Positions 56,020 to 64,000 of a stretch of 64,000 nt of DNA are shown piece after piece. The position numbers and the translations under genes were made by a program. Below the pieces are notes generated by a model, which was not told the DNA's origin, ran no database searches, and worked only from the letters and a program-made list of their open reading frames with translations. The stretch is from an uncultured Verrucomicrobiales bacterium (GTDB taxonomy: Bacteria; Verrucomicrobiota; Verrucomicrobiia; Verrucomicrobiales; Akkermansiaceae), in NCBI GenBank assembly GCA_949373085.1, contig CASICJ010000002.1, forward strand, positions 147,798-211,797, written 5' to 3'. How positions within the stretch are numbered: position 1 is the first letter of the stretch; the number at the start of each line of letters is the position of its first letter.

Positions 56020-56811
56020 CTAGGAAGCGGCTGGCTTGCTTCCACCTTCAGCGGGCTTATCTTGATTATTATCAGGGCGGCCTCCACCACCCCCACGGCG
56101 ATCACCACCGCCACGATTTCCGCCTGGACCGCCTGGACCGCGACGACGTGGCCGATCATGACCTGGAGGGCGTGCGCCTTTATCCGAATCCTCGTTCTTG
56201 TTAATCCAGCACTTTACGCCAATAATTCCATAAACGGTCTTGGCTTCCGCGAATCCATAGTCGATTGGGACGCGAAGAGTTTGGAGAGGCACCTTGCCTT
56301 CACGATACCATTCAGCACGAGCGATATCAGCACCACCAAGGCGACCGGCGCAGCGGATACGAATTCCGTTAGCCCCGAAGTCCATGGCAGTCTGAACAGC
56401 GCGCTTCATCGCACGACGGAAAGCAATTCGGCGTTCGAGCTGGATGACTACCTGCTCACAGACGCACTGGGAATCGAGCTCCGGCTTGCGGATCTCAACA
56501 ATATCAATCTTGACCTGTGAACCTCCAGCAATTTTGGAGATTTCGTTGGTCATGATCTCGATCTCAGAACCCTTACGTCCGATGACAAGACCTGGACGAG
56601 AAGTATGCAGAGTAACACGCACGCTGTTCCAAGCGCGTTCGATGATCACCTTAGCAAGAGCGGCACCCTGGAGGCGGCCGGAGATGTATCTCCGGATCGT
56701 CAGATCTTCGTGAAGCTTATTTGTGTAGTCTTTGCCTTCGGCATACCACTTGGAGCGCCAGTCTTTGTTGACCGCGAGGCGGAAACCGATTGGATTAACT
56801 TTTTGTCCCAT
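56020..56811 (-). CDS. rpsC: 30S ribosomal protein S3 with Gly/Arg-rich tail
   Basis: 263 residues. MGQKVNPIGFRLAVNKDWRS at the start, the KH domain GLVIGRKGSEIEIM and the C-terminal IIGVKCWINK are typical. Bacterial S3 is near 210-230 residues; the last 45 are an added Arg/Gly/Asp-rich tail (GGDRRGGGGGRPDN). Such tails can bind RNA or phase-separate, but that is untested here. Confidence 0.96.
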   Translation of the reverse strand: MGQKVNPIGFRLAVNKDWRSKWYAEGKDYTNKLHEDLTIRRYISGRLQGAALAKVIIERAWNSVRVTLHTSRPGLVIGRKGSEIEIMTNEISKIAGGSQVKIDIVEIRKPELDSQCVCEQVVIQLERRIAFRRAMKRAVQTAMDFGANGIRIRCAGRLGGADIARAEWYREGKVPLQTLRVPIDYGFAEAKTVYGIIGVKCWINKNEDSDKGARPPGHDRPRRRGPGGPGGNRGGGDRRGGGGGRPDNNQDKPAEGGSKPAAS

Positions 56812-56842
56812 GATTCTTTAGAGGTAAATTATTCAGTTTTGC

Positions 56843-57391
56843 TTATTTAGCGGACTCTTCGGTAGCTTCAGTCTCTTCGACATCCTCGGCTGGAGCTTCC
56901 TCGGCTGGAGTTTCCTCGGCTGGAGCTTCCTCGGCTGGAGCTTCCTCGGCTGGAGTTTCCTCCTTTTTGGCAGCTGGTTTGGCTCCGGCTCCAAAGAGAG
57001 ATTTGATGGTATCACGCTTCTTAGGCTTTCCGGAGCGCTGTTTTTCTTCAGGAGCCTCAAACTCGTCGGTTAGAGTGATGAAAATATGGCTTTGACGCTT
57101 ACGAATTGCACCGGCAGAACCACGAGCACGCGGCTTAAAACGCTTGAGGGTAGGTCCTTCCCCTACCACAGCCTCCTTGACGATGAGTTCATCGGCAGAA
57201 AGCTCGTGGTTATTTTCGGCATTAGCAATCGCGCTCTCCAGAGTCTTAAAGATGAGGCGGGCTGATTTCTTTGGGGTATATTTCAACGCGTCAAGAGCAT
57301 CGGAAACAGGAAGCCCCTGAATTTCACGAACAACGTGTCGTGCTTTTTTCGGAGAAATTCGGGCGTATTTTGTGGTCGAACGAACTAACAT
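56843..57391 (-). CDS. rplV: 50S ribosomal protein L22 with acidic C-terminal repeat tail
   Basis: 182 residues from the ATG at 57391, which gives MLVRSTTKYARISPKKARHV; upstream in-frame codons have no conserved sequence. The L22 core ends at about residue 120 with KRQSHIFITLTDE. A lysine-rich linker leads to a tail made largely of E-E-A-P-A/E-E-T-P-A repeats, encoded by a 15-nt DNA repeat. Typical L22 has about 110-120 residues. Confidence 0.96.
   Translation of the reverse strand: MLVRSTTKYARISPKKARHVVREIQGLPVSDALDALKYTPKKSARLIFKTLESAIANAENNHELSADELIVKEAVVGEGPTLKRFKPRARGSAGAIRKRQSHIFITLTDEFEAPEEKQRSGKPKKRDTIKSLFGAGAKPAAKKEETPAEEAPAEEAPAEETPAEEAPAEDVEETEATEESAK
56886..56960 (-). repeat. Five tandem 15-nt repeats in the rplV tail
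   Basis: Five units of TCGGCTGGAGCTTCC type at 56886-56900, 56901-56915, 56916-56930, 56931-56945 and 56946-56960. The second and fifth carry a C-to-T change. They encode the acidic, Ala/Pro-rich repeats of the L22 tail, a likely site of length variation by slippage. Confidence 0.92.
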
Positions 57392-57410
57392 CAGTTTGTC
57401 AGGTGAGGTT

Positions 57411-58118
57411 TTATAAAGTAATGATTTTTGCGAGGTCACCGGGTTGAACCGTGACTTCAGGATTGTTGAGAGGTAGCAAGAGGAGTCCGCTAACATCGGC
57501 CCTAACGAGACCAACCGAGGAATCACAAATGTGAGTGCCAGAGCGCTCTATGCGGAACCGCATTCCGATTCCAACTTCCGCGTCGGAACCAGCGTTGATC
57601 ACAACGAGGCCAGAATCGGAGTCAACGGTGACAACTCGGGCTTCCCGGATACTCCCCTTCTCGATCTTGCGCTTGGGCTGCTGACGCTGACCAAGAGCAA
57701 CTTCGATTTCGCGAAGCTTTACCTCTACCTCCTTACGGAGTTCAGGATTTGAAGCAACGGCAGTGCGCAGATAGCTTTTGATAACTGGAAGAAGGCTGCC
57801 AACGGAATCCTCGAGTTGAACGAGACTCTCGCGCGCAACCTGGTAATCAGAAACGGCGTTAAGCAATTTAGTATCGCGATCCTCAAAGAGGTCTCTGCCC
57901 CGCAGAGCCAGATATTCGCGAATTTCTTTCAAGCCCTTCGTCTTGCTATCTTCTCTTTCGAGCGAAGCTCTCAGGCTCTTGTTCAAATTCGCTAGCTGAA
58001 GTTTCAACTGACGATTCTCGCGCTCAAGCTTTTCGGACATGGTCTCCTGAGCACCAGCTATCGCAACACCGAGAGCAAAAAGCCCGGTGATGATTAACTG
58101 AGTGGATGGAAAACGCAT
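57411..58118 (-). CDS. Secreted coiled-coil protein inserted in the ribosomal-protein operon
   Basis: A 235-residue protein with a signal peptide (MRFPSTQLIITGLFALGVAIAG, shown here as residues 1-20 being MRFPSTQLIITGLFALGVAI). A long heptad-patterned coiled coil (about 28-65) follows, then a helical segment and a small beta-rich C-terminal domain (EARVVTVDSDSGLVVINAGS, GMRFRIERSG). It lies between rpsS and rplV with gaps of only 19-21 bases, so it shares their transcript. The C-terminal beta segment recalls periplasmic 'flagellar-assembly/TolB-like' barrels only weakly. No family is recognised and the function is unknown. Confidence 0.78.
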   Translation of the reverse strand: MRFPSTQLIITGLFALGVAIAGAQETMSEKLERENRQLKLQLANLNKSLRASLEREDSKTKGLKEIREYLALRGRDLFEDRDTKLLNAVSDYQVARESLVQLEDSVGSLLPVIKSYLRTAVASNPELRKEVEVKLREIEVALGQRQQPKRKIEKGSIREARVVTVDSDSGLVVINAGSDAEVGIGMRFRIERSGTHICDSSVGLVRADVSGLLLLPLNNPEVTVQPGDLAKIITL

Positions 58119-58139
58119 AACGAAAGTTTGAACTAGAGC

Positions 58140-58409
58140 TTACTTCTTACCAATTCCGCCGTGAGCCTTAAAAATACGCGTAGGAGAAAACTCACCTAGC
58201 TTGTGGCCCACCATATTTTCGGAAACGAAAACTGGGATGAAGGTTTTTCCGTTGTGAACGGCGAAGTTGTGACCGACGAAGTCAGGAGTGATCATGGAGC
58301 GGCGGCTCCAGGTCTTGATGGGCTTTTTATTGCCCGACTCGACTGCGGCATCAATCTTGAGCAGAAGCTTCTGATCGACGTAGGGACCTTTTTTCAGTGA
58401 ACGTGCCAT
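58140..58409 (-). CDS. rpsS: 30S ribosomal protein S19
   Basis: 89 residues. [20 protein letters not shown], the [13 protein letters not shown] motif, and [19 protein letters not shown] are diagnostic. It follows rplB in the usual order. The next gene downstream is not rplV but an unknown secreted protein. Confidence 0.97.
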   Translation of the reverse strand: MARSLKKGPYVDQKLLLKIDAAVESGNKKPIKTWSRRSMITPDFVGHNFAVHNGKTFIPVFVSENMVGHKLGEFSPTRIFKAHGGIGKK

Positions 58410-58442
58410 AATGAAATTTTGTTGATTGACTTGCAGGTTAAA

Positions 58443-59285
58443 TTACTTGCGCTTGGACTTGCGACGGTCTTCCACAATGAATGTTGAGTTCTTGTGCTTG
58501 CGACGGGTTTTCTGGCCCTTAGTGTGCCCCCAAGGAGATTTGAGGTGTTGACGACCACCACCCGACTTGGATTTACCTTCACCACCGCCATTGGGGTGAT
58601 CGACAGGGTTCATACACATTCCGCGAACAGAAGGACGCTTCCCCTGCCACCGGGTCCGACCAGCCTTACCGGAAATTTCCTTCATGTGATCGCGATTGCC
58701 GACAGTGCCGATAGTTGCGTAGCTCTCCTGGTGGAATTTACGAAGCTCTCCTGAAGGCATCTTAACGAATGCGTAACCTTCGTCGCGAGAGGCAAGAACT
58801 GCTTGCTGACCAGCAGCACGAGCAATCTTACCACCTGATCCAGGACGAATTTCGATGTTGTGAATTGCAGTTCCAAGAGGAACATTTTTGAGAGGCATAG
58901 CATTACCAATCTTTGGCTCAACGCTTTCCCCCGCCTCAACCTTGTGTCCATCAGTGAGACCAGATGGGGCAAGTATATAGGACTTCGTTCCGTCCTTATA
59001 TTCTAAGAGTGCAATGCGGCAGGTCCGATTTGGATCGTATTCGATTCCGACTACGGTCGCGATCTCGTCACGCTTAGTCCTCTTGAAGTCGATCAGACGA
59101 TATTTCTTCTTATGGCCACCGCCGATGTGGCGCATGGTGATACGTCCCTGATTGTTGCGACCACCGGAGCGTTTTTTGACTTCCAGCAGGCTTTTTTCAG
59201 GTTTTGATTTGGTGATTTCGTCGAATCCCGGAAGCATCTTGTAGCGATTCGCGGGAGTGACAGGTTTAAAACTTTTCAGAGGCAT
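58443..59285 (-). CDS. rplB: 50S ribosomal protein L2
   Basis: 280 residues. [20 protein letters not shown] at the start, [20 protein letters not shown], and near the end [19 protein letters not shown] with the peptidyl-transferase-proximal His. Full length and intact. Confidence 0.97.
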   Translation of the reverse strand: MPLKSFKPVTPANRYKMLPGFDEITKSKPEKSLLEVKKRSGGRNNQGRITMRHIGGGHKKKYRLIDFKRTKRDEIATVVGIEYDPNRTCRIALLEYKDGTKSYILAPSGLTDGHKVEAGESVEPKIGNAMPLKNVPLGTAIHNIEIRPGSGGKIARAAGQQAVLASRDEGYAFVKMPSGELRKFHQESYATIGTVGNRDHMKEISGKAGRTRWQGKRPSVRGMCMNPVDHPNGGGEGKSKSGGGRQHLKSPWGHTKGQKTRRKHKNSTFIVEDRRKSKRK

Positions 59286-59339
59286 TAGAATGATCCTTTC
59301 TGAGTGAGGTTACTAAAATTAAAAATTAAAGATTAAAGA

Positions 59340-59624
59340 TTAAAAGATGTCAGGGGAGTTACCATCCTTGAGGCGGACGATGGCTTTTTTCCAGGCAGGA
59401 GTGCGTCCAGCATCAGCGCGACGACGGCGTTTAGCTTTTCCTGCGCAATTGGCAGTTCGAACACCGAGAACCTTCACCTTGAAATGTTTCTCGACAGCAT
59501 TTTTGATCTCGATCTTGTTGGCACGACGGTCGACTTTAAAGGTCCAAGTGTTTTCCTTTTCCTGAAGCAGAGTTGCCTTTTCAGACATGCGGACGGTGTC
59601 GATAATACGGTAAATATCTCTCAT
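59340..59624 (-). CDS. rplW: 50S ribosomal protein L23
   Basis: 94 residues. SEKATLLQEKENTWTFKVDR, NKIEIKNAVEKHFKVKVLGV and the basic segment CAGKAKRRRRADAG are diagnostic. It lies at the exit tunnel and is a docking site for trigger factor and SRP. Confidence 0.96.
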   Translation of the reverse strand: MRDIYRIIDTVRMSEKATLLQEKENTWTFKVDRRANKIEIKNAVEKHFKVKVLGVRTANCAGKAKRRRRADAGRTPAWKKAIVRLKDGNSPDIF

Positions 59625-59639
59625 GGCTTACTAAATGGT

Positions 59640-60245
59640 TTAGGCGGTGCGTTGAGCGAGGGTTTCAAGAGCATCATCAACAATGATGACATCACCCCAC
59701 AATAGGAGTTCTTCCACGTTGACGTTCTCAGCGGTTTGCAGTTTGGCCCAGGTTAAATTTTCCTCGGCGCGGCGAGTCTCTTCACTGAAGGATTTACCAA
59801 TAATTATGACGCTAACAGCGTCGGTGATTTCGTGGATAGCCGCAACAGCATCCTTAGTCTTTCCCGAAGCAACTTCGAAGGAACTTACGCTGTGAACCAC
59901 ACCCTCATTTATTTTTTCTCCAAGAACACGGCGCAAAGCGAGGGTGCGGACTTTCTTGGAAACAGTTTTGGCGTAGGAACGGTTGCGAGGGCCGAAGGCG
60001 ACACCACCACCAACGAAGATCGGAGCCTTCCGATCCCCGTGACGGGCACCACCGGTGCCTTTCTGGCGATACATCTTCTTGCCAGTTCCGCGGACCTCTC
60101 CCCGGGTTTTGGCTTGGGCTGTTCCGGAACGCCGGTTGGCTTGGTATGCAACAACAAGGTCGTGCACGGCCTGTCCGCCCTTGGAACCATCAGCGATGAG
60201 CTGAATCTTGGCCTTTTCGGCGTCTTGAATGGTGAATGCTGACAT
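59640..60245 (-). CDS. rplD: 50S ribosomal protein L4
   Basis: 201 residues. GTAQAKTRGEVRGTGKKMYR, KGTGGARHGDRKAPIFVGGG and VAFGPRNRSYAKTVSKKVRT are diagnostic. In E. coli L4 also represses the S10 operon by acting on its leader; no such leader can be judged here. Confidence 0.97.
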   Translation of the reverse strand: MSAFTIQDAEKAKIQLIADGSKGGQAVHDLVVAYQANRRSGTAQAKTRGEVRGTGKKMYRQKGTGGARHGDRKAPIFVGGGVAFGPRNRSYAKTVSKKVRTLALRRVLGEKINEGVVHSVSSFEVASGKTKDAVAAIHEITDAVSVIIIGKSFSEETRRAEENLTWAKLQTAENVNVEELLLWGDVIIVDDALETLAQRTA

Positions 60246-60272
60246 TGATCAGGTTCTTTCTAAAACTAAGGT

Positions 60273-60926
60273 TTACTTAAATGCGGTTCTTTTAAGAGCC
60301 GGGCGAATGGTGACGTAAGCACCGTTGTGGCCGGGAACCGAGCCCGAAATGAGGAGGACTCCATCTTCCTGACGGACTTGAACAATTTTGAGATTCTGGG
60401 TCGTGCGACGAACAGTCCCATCATGTCCGGGCATCTTCTGGTTCTTCCAAACTCGGGCAGGAGTCGAGCCAGCTCCGATCGCACCAGTTCTGCGGTGCAT
60501 CATGTGTCCGTGACCGTCAGGCTGACCGTTGTGACCATGACGCTTCACGTTCCCTTGGAAACCTTTTCCTTTAGTAGTCCCGATAACGTCAACCCACTGA
60601 CCGTCCTCGAAAAGAGCAGCGCCCGGATGACCTTCTTCCTTACTTGGAAGATCGGCATCGCTATCGAAGCGAAACTCCTTAATGAGCTTCTTCGCACCAG
60701 TCGCACCCTGCTTTGCCTGGTGAGTGCGCTCAGGAAGATTAACACGGCGCTCTTTCTGGTCGTCATATGCGACCTGAATAGCAGAGTAGCCATCAGTCTC
60801 CGTGGTTTTCACCTGAAGCAATTCATTTCCGTTCACGTCGACGACAGTGACGGGGATCATGCAGCCTGCCTCTGCGTCAAAAACGCGAGTCATACCGACT
60901 TTTTTACCGAGGATTCCGAGTGACAT
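60273..60926 (-). CDS. rplC: 50S ribosomal protein L3
   Basis: 217 residues. SLGILGKKVGMTRVFDAEAG at the start, GTTKGKGFQGNVKRHGHNGQ and HMMHRRTGAIGAGSTPARVW in the middle (the loop reaching the peptidyl-transferase centre). Intact and in standard position after rpsJ. Confidence 0.97.
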   Translation of the reverse strand: MSLGILGKKVGMTRVFDAEAGCMIPVTVVDVNGNELLQVKTTETDGYSAIQVAYDDQKERRVNLPERTHQAKQGATGAKKLIKEFRFDSDADLPSKEEGHPGAALFEDGQWVDVIGTTKGKGFQGNVKRHGHNGQPDGHGHMMHRRTGAIGAGSTPARVWKNQKMPGHDGTVRRTTQNLKIVQVRQEDGVLLISGSVPGHNGAYVTIRPALKRTAFK

Positions 60927-60969
60927 AGGTCTAGGTTCCGTTTGGAGAATTTAGTTTAAAGAGAAAAAA

Positions 60970-61275
60970 TTAAATGTGGATCTGAATGTCAACACCAGCG
61001 GGGAGATTCAGCTTCTTGAGCTCGTCCACGGTGCGGGCGGTGGGATCAACAATGTCGAGGAGGCGCTTGTGTGTGCGAACCTCGAACTGATCGGCAGCCT
61101 TTTTATTCACGTGAACCGAGCTATTGACGGAAAATTTTTCGATCCGAGTTGGCAGAGGGACAGGGCCGGCGACTTTGGCTCCAGTGCGCTTGGCAGTCTC
61201 GACAATCTCGACAGTTGAGCGGTCGATAGCCCGGTGGTCAAATGCGCGAAGGCGGATGCGGATTTTCTGATTCAT
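60970..61275 (-). CDS. rpsJ: 30S ribosomal protein S10
   Basis: 101 residues. [40 protein letters not shown] and [16 protein letters not shown] are diagnostic. First gene of the S10-type series; fusA lies upstream and tuf is absent between them. It is the last gene toward the right edge that is intact. Confidence 0.97.
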   Translation of the reverse strand: MNQKIRIRLRAFDHRAIDRSTVEIVETAKRTGAKVAGPVPLPTRIEKFSVNSSVHVNKKAADQFEVRTHKRLLDIVDPTARTVDELKKLNLPAGVDIQIHI

Positions 61276-61315
61276 GATGAAAAGGTTTCTGGTAGGATGA
61301 TTGTTATTTTAAAGC

Positions 61316-63477
61316 TTAGTATCCGCCCCCGCGCTCGGCGACGAGTTTCTCAACGACATTGCGAGGCACTTCCTCGAAGCACTGCTGGCTCCATAGAATA
61401 GGAAGCACGACCGGATGAAAGGGTGCGAACGTCCGTTGAATATCCGAACATCTCGGCAAGCGGGACGGTTGCGGAGACATTGGCAACAATGCCTTTGGTC
61501 TCGATCTCCTGAATTTGACCACGGCGGCGATTCAGGTCACCCATGATGTCTCCCTGGAACTCGTCAGGCGTCGCGATTTCGACATCCATGATGGGCTCCA
61601 GAAGAATAGGCGAAGCTGCTTTCAGAAGCCGTCCTTGATCGCAAAGATGGCTGCAATCTTGAATGAATTGTCACTGGAATCGACTTCGTGGAAAGAGCCG
61701 TCCGTGACGTTGACGTGAACGTCAACAACCGGGATAGCCAGCCACCTGACCATTGGTCATGGCTTCGGAAACTCCGCTCATGACTGCAGGGATATATTCT
61801 TTGGGAATGGCCCGCGGAAGGTTTCCGCTGTTCGTGAATTCCCTTCCCTTGCTCGTTGGGAGTCAGCTCGAGAATGACATGACCATACATGCTCTTGCCG
61901 CCAGTGGCCGCATCGCGAATGAACTTTCCCTCTCCCAGCAGCTTGGAGTCGATAGTTTCGCGATAGGCGATCTGCGGTTTACCCACATTGGCCTGCACCC
62001 CAAACTCACGCTTGAGGCGATCAATGATGACCTCGAGGTGAAGCTCACCCATGCCCGCGATGATGGTTTGGCCGGTCTCCTCGTCCTTTTGAACGACGAA
62101 AGTCGGATCCTCATCAGAAAGACGATCAAGTCCGACGACCATCTTGTCCGAGTCCGCCTTAGTCCGTGGCTCAACAGCCATCGAAATGACGGGCTCGGGA
62201 AAACTTGGTGGCTCAAGAAGAACGCCAGCTTGCTGATGCGAAAGAGTATCCCCGGTTTGGACGTTCTTGAGACCAACGAGAGCGGCGATATCACCAGCAA
62301 AGCAGGTTTCAATCTCTTCGTGCTTATCGGCTTGGACCTGAATCAAACGGCCCACGCGCTCTTTTTGTTGAGTGCGTGGGTTGTAGATCATGTCTCCCTT
62401 TGAGACGGTTCCAGAGTAGACACGGAAGAAGACGAGTTTGCCGAAATATTTGTCAGCCCAGAGTTTAAACGCGAGAGCGCAGAACTTTTCGGAGTCGGAG
62501 GTTTTCACCCTACGGACTTCTCTTCGTCCTTAGGATCCATTCCTGTCGGCTGCCGGAATTTCGAGCGGACTTGGAAGGTAATCAACAACAGCATCGAGGA
62601 GATACTGGACGCCCTTATTTTTGAAAGCAGAACCTCCAGCGATGGCACAAGCTCGTTGGCGATCGTAGCACGGCGAAGGCCAGCTTTGAGATCAGCAACT
62701 GAAATGGGCTCCTCCATGAGGAACTGCTCTCCCACTTGCTCATCGACATCAGCGACTGCCTCGAGAATTTCGGCATAGGCGTCCTCGGCAAGTGCAAGAG
62801 CTGATCATCGGTAGATCAGCGAGAGTGTAGGTCGAACCGAGAATATCATCATCGGTGTAGAGAACGGCCTTCTTATTGAGGACGTCGATTTGACCCGGAG
62901 ATTCTCTTCGGAACCAATTGGAATCAGAATACGAACCGTTCGTACGCCGAGTTTCTTCTGCACTTCTTCGACAACATTACCAAAGTCGGCTCCGACACGG
63001 TCCATCTTATTGACGAACACGATGCGGGGAACGTTGTATTTGGTTGCTTGTCGCCAAACAGTCTCGGATTGCGGCTGCACCCCGGCGACCCCGCAGAAAA
63101 CAACAATCGCTCCGTCTAAAACACGGAGCGAACGTTCAACTTCAGCAGTAAAATCAACATGGCCAGGGGTATCAATGATGTTGATGCGCTGGCTGGATCC
63201 CGGGAAGAGTTTGGAAACACCCTCTTCAGGGCGCTGGTTCCAGGTGCAAGTCACGGCAGCGGAGGTGATCGTAATCCCCCGCTCGCGCTCCTGCTCCATA
63301 TGATCAGTAGTGGTGGCACCATCGTGCACCTCACCGATCCGATGGATCATTCCGGTGTAGAAAAGAATCCGCTCGGTCGAGCGTGGTCTTCCCGGCATCG
63401 ATGTGCGCCGCAATCCCAATGTTCCGTGTCCGCTCAAGCGGGACGGGACGAAGTGGGATGGATGCGACTTTAGACAT
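61316..63477 (-). CDS. fusA: Elongation factor G, interrupted by several frameshifts
   Basis: Nearly the whole EF-G sequence is present over 2162 bases, spread across three frames. It starts at 63477 with [11 protein letters not shown] and the P-loop [10 protein letters not shown], and shows [46 protein letters not shown] and the end [17 protein letters not shown] with TAA at 61316-61318. An extra base at about 63378 breaks the frame just after the P-loop. Further single-base shifts are near 62895, 62805, 62790, 62637, 62515, 61838, 61735 and 61620. EF-G is essential and the protein sequence between shifts is well conserved, so errors in the sequence are more likely than a true pseudogene. 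Confidence 0.93.
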
Positions 63478-63523
63478 GATGAGTGACCCTTTCGGGCTGT
63501 GGGGAGTTCCCTATAAAATCAAC

Positions 63524-63998
<475 letters not shown>

Positions 63999-64000
63999 GG

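Noticed and set aside
61316..63477. fusA as a genuine pseudogene or programmed frameshift gene
   Set aside because: Too many scattered shifts, essential function, intact protein sequence between them and the same damage in rpsG; error is simpler.

Overview
The window looks like the chromosome of a Gram-negative bacterium of the PVC group, most likely Verrucomicrobiota. This is inferred from gene content, not from a marker-tree search. The pointers are secreted formylglycine sulfatases, a DUF1080 protein, PQQ-type propellers, a cytochrome c/propeller fusion, a WD40 Ser/Thr kinase paired with an ECF sigma factor, a MoxR/Bat operon, and a standard bacterial ribosomal-protein cluster with unusual protein tails.

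Layout. 1-8172 (+): end of a sulfatase, a DUF1080 protein, a large LamG/Rossmann-like/propeller protein, a second propeller, a Cys-rich membrane-anchored protein and an FtsX-type permease. 8179-12881 (-): a molybdate/tungstate-type ABC importer (ATPase, permease with an insertion, tandem double binding protein) with a ThiF/MoeB-like E1 enzyme and a LolD/MacB-type ATPase. 13286-14395 (+): Xaa-Pro peptidase. 14707-19031 (+): kinase with WD40 repeats, then its ECF sigma factor. 19204-19278 (-): tRNA-Arg(CCT). Then ftsY (+), convergent with a TrkH-type K+ transporter (-), a cytochrome c/propeller protein (+), a small unknown gene (+), a U32 peptidase (-), a spermidine-synthase-like methyltransferase (-), and a DUF3311/sodium-solute symporter pair (+) closed by a clear terminator.

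30286-42661 (+): a MoxR-DUF58-BatA-BatB-BatE-BatD-like operon, interrupted by an esterase on the other strand and a flavin reductase-like gene, and followed by a solitary membrane-fusion protein. In the BatE-like gene the stop is a TGA followed by an in-frame 36-codon extension. It has a U-x-x-C arrangement and a hairpin with a GGUC loop 18 nt downstream, so selenocysteine insertion is a real alternative to a plain stop. This is the most interesting single observation in the window. 42713-47281 (+): flavin reductase, PEP-hydrolase-like protein, TspO and a second sulfatase.

47447-63998 (-): the translation cluster. In transcription order it is rpsG, fusA, rpsJ, rplC, rplD, rplW, rplB, rpsS, a secreted coiled-coil protein of unknown function, rplV, rpsC, rplP, rpmC, rpsQ, rplN, rplX, rplE, rpsH, rplF, rplR, rpsE, rplO, a lipoprotein, secY, adk, map. 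rpsN, rpmD and tuf are absent from their usual places. Several ribosomal proteins (S3, S5, S17, L22) carry low-complexity tails. fusA and rpsG, and only these, are broken by many single-base frameshifts, which most likely reflects poor sequence quality in the last 2.7 kb.
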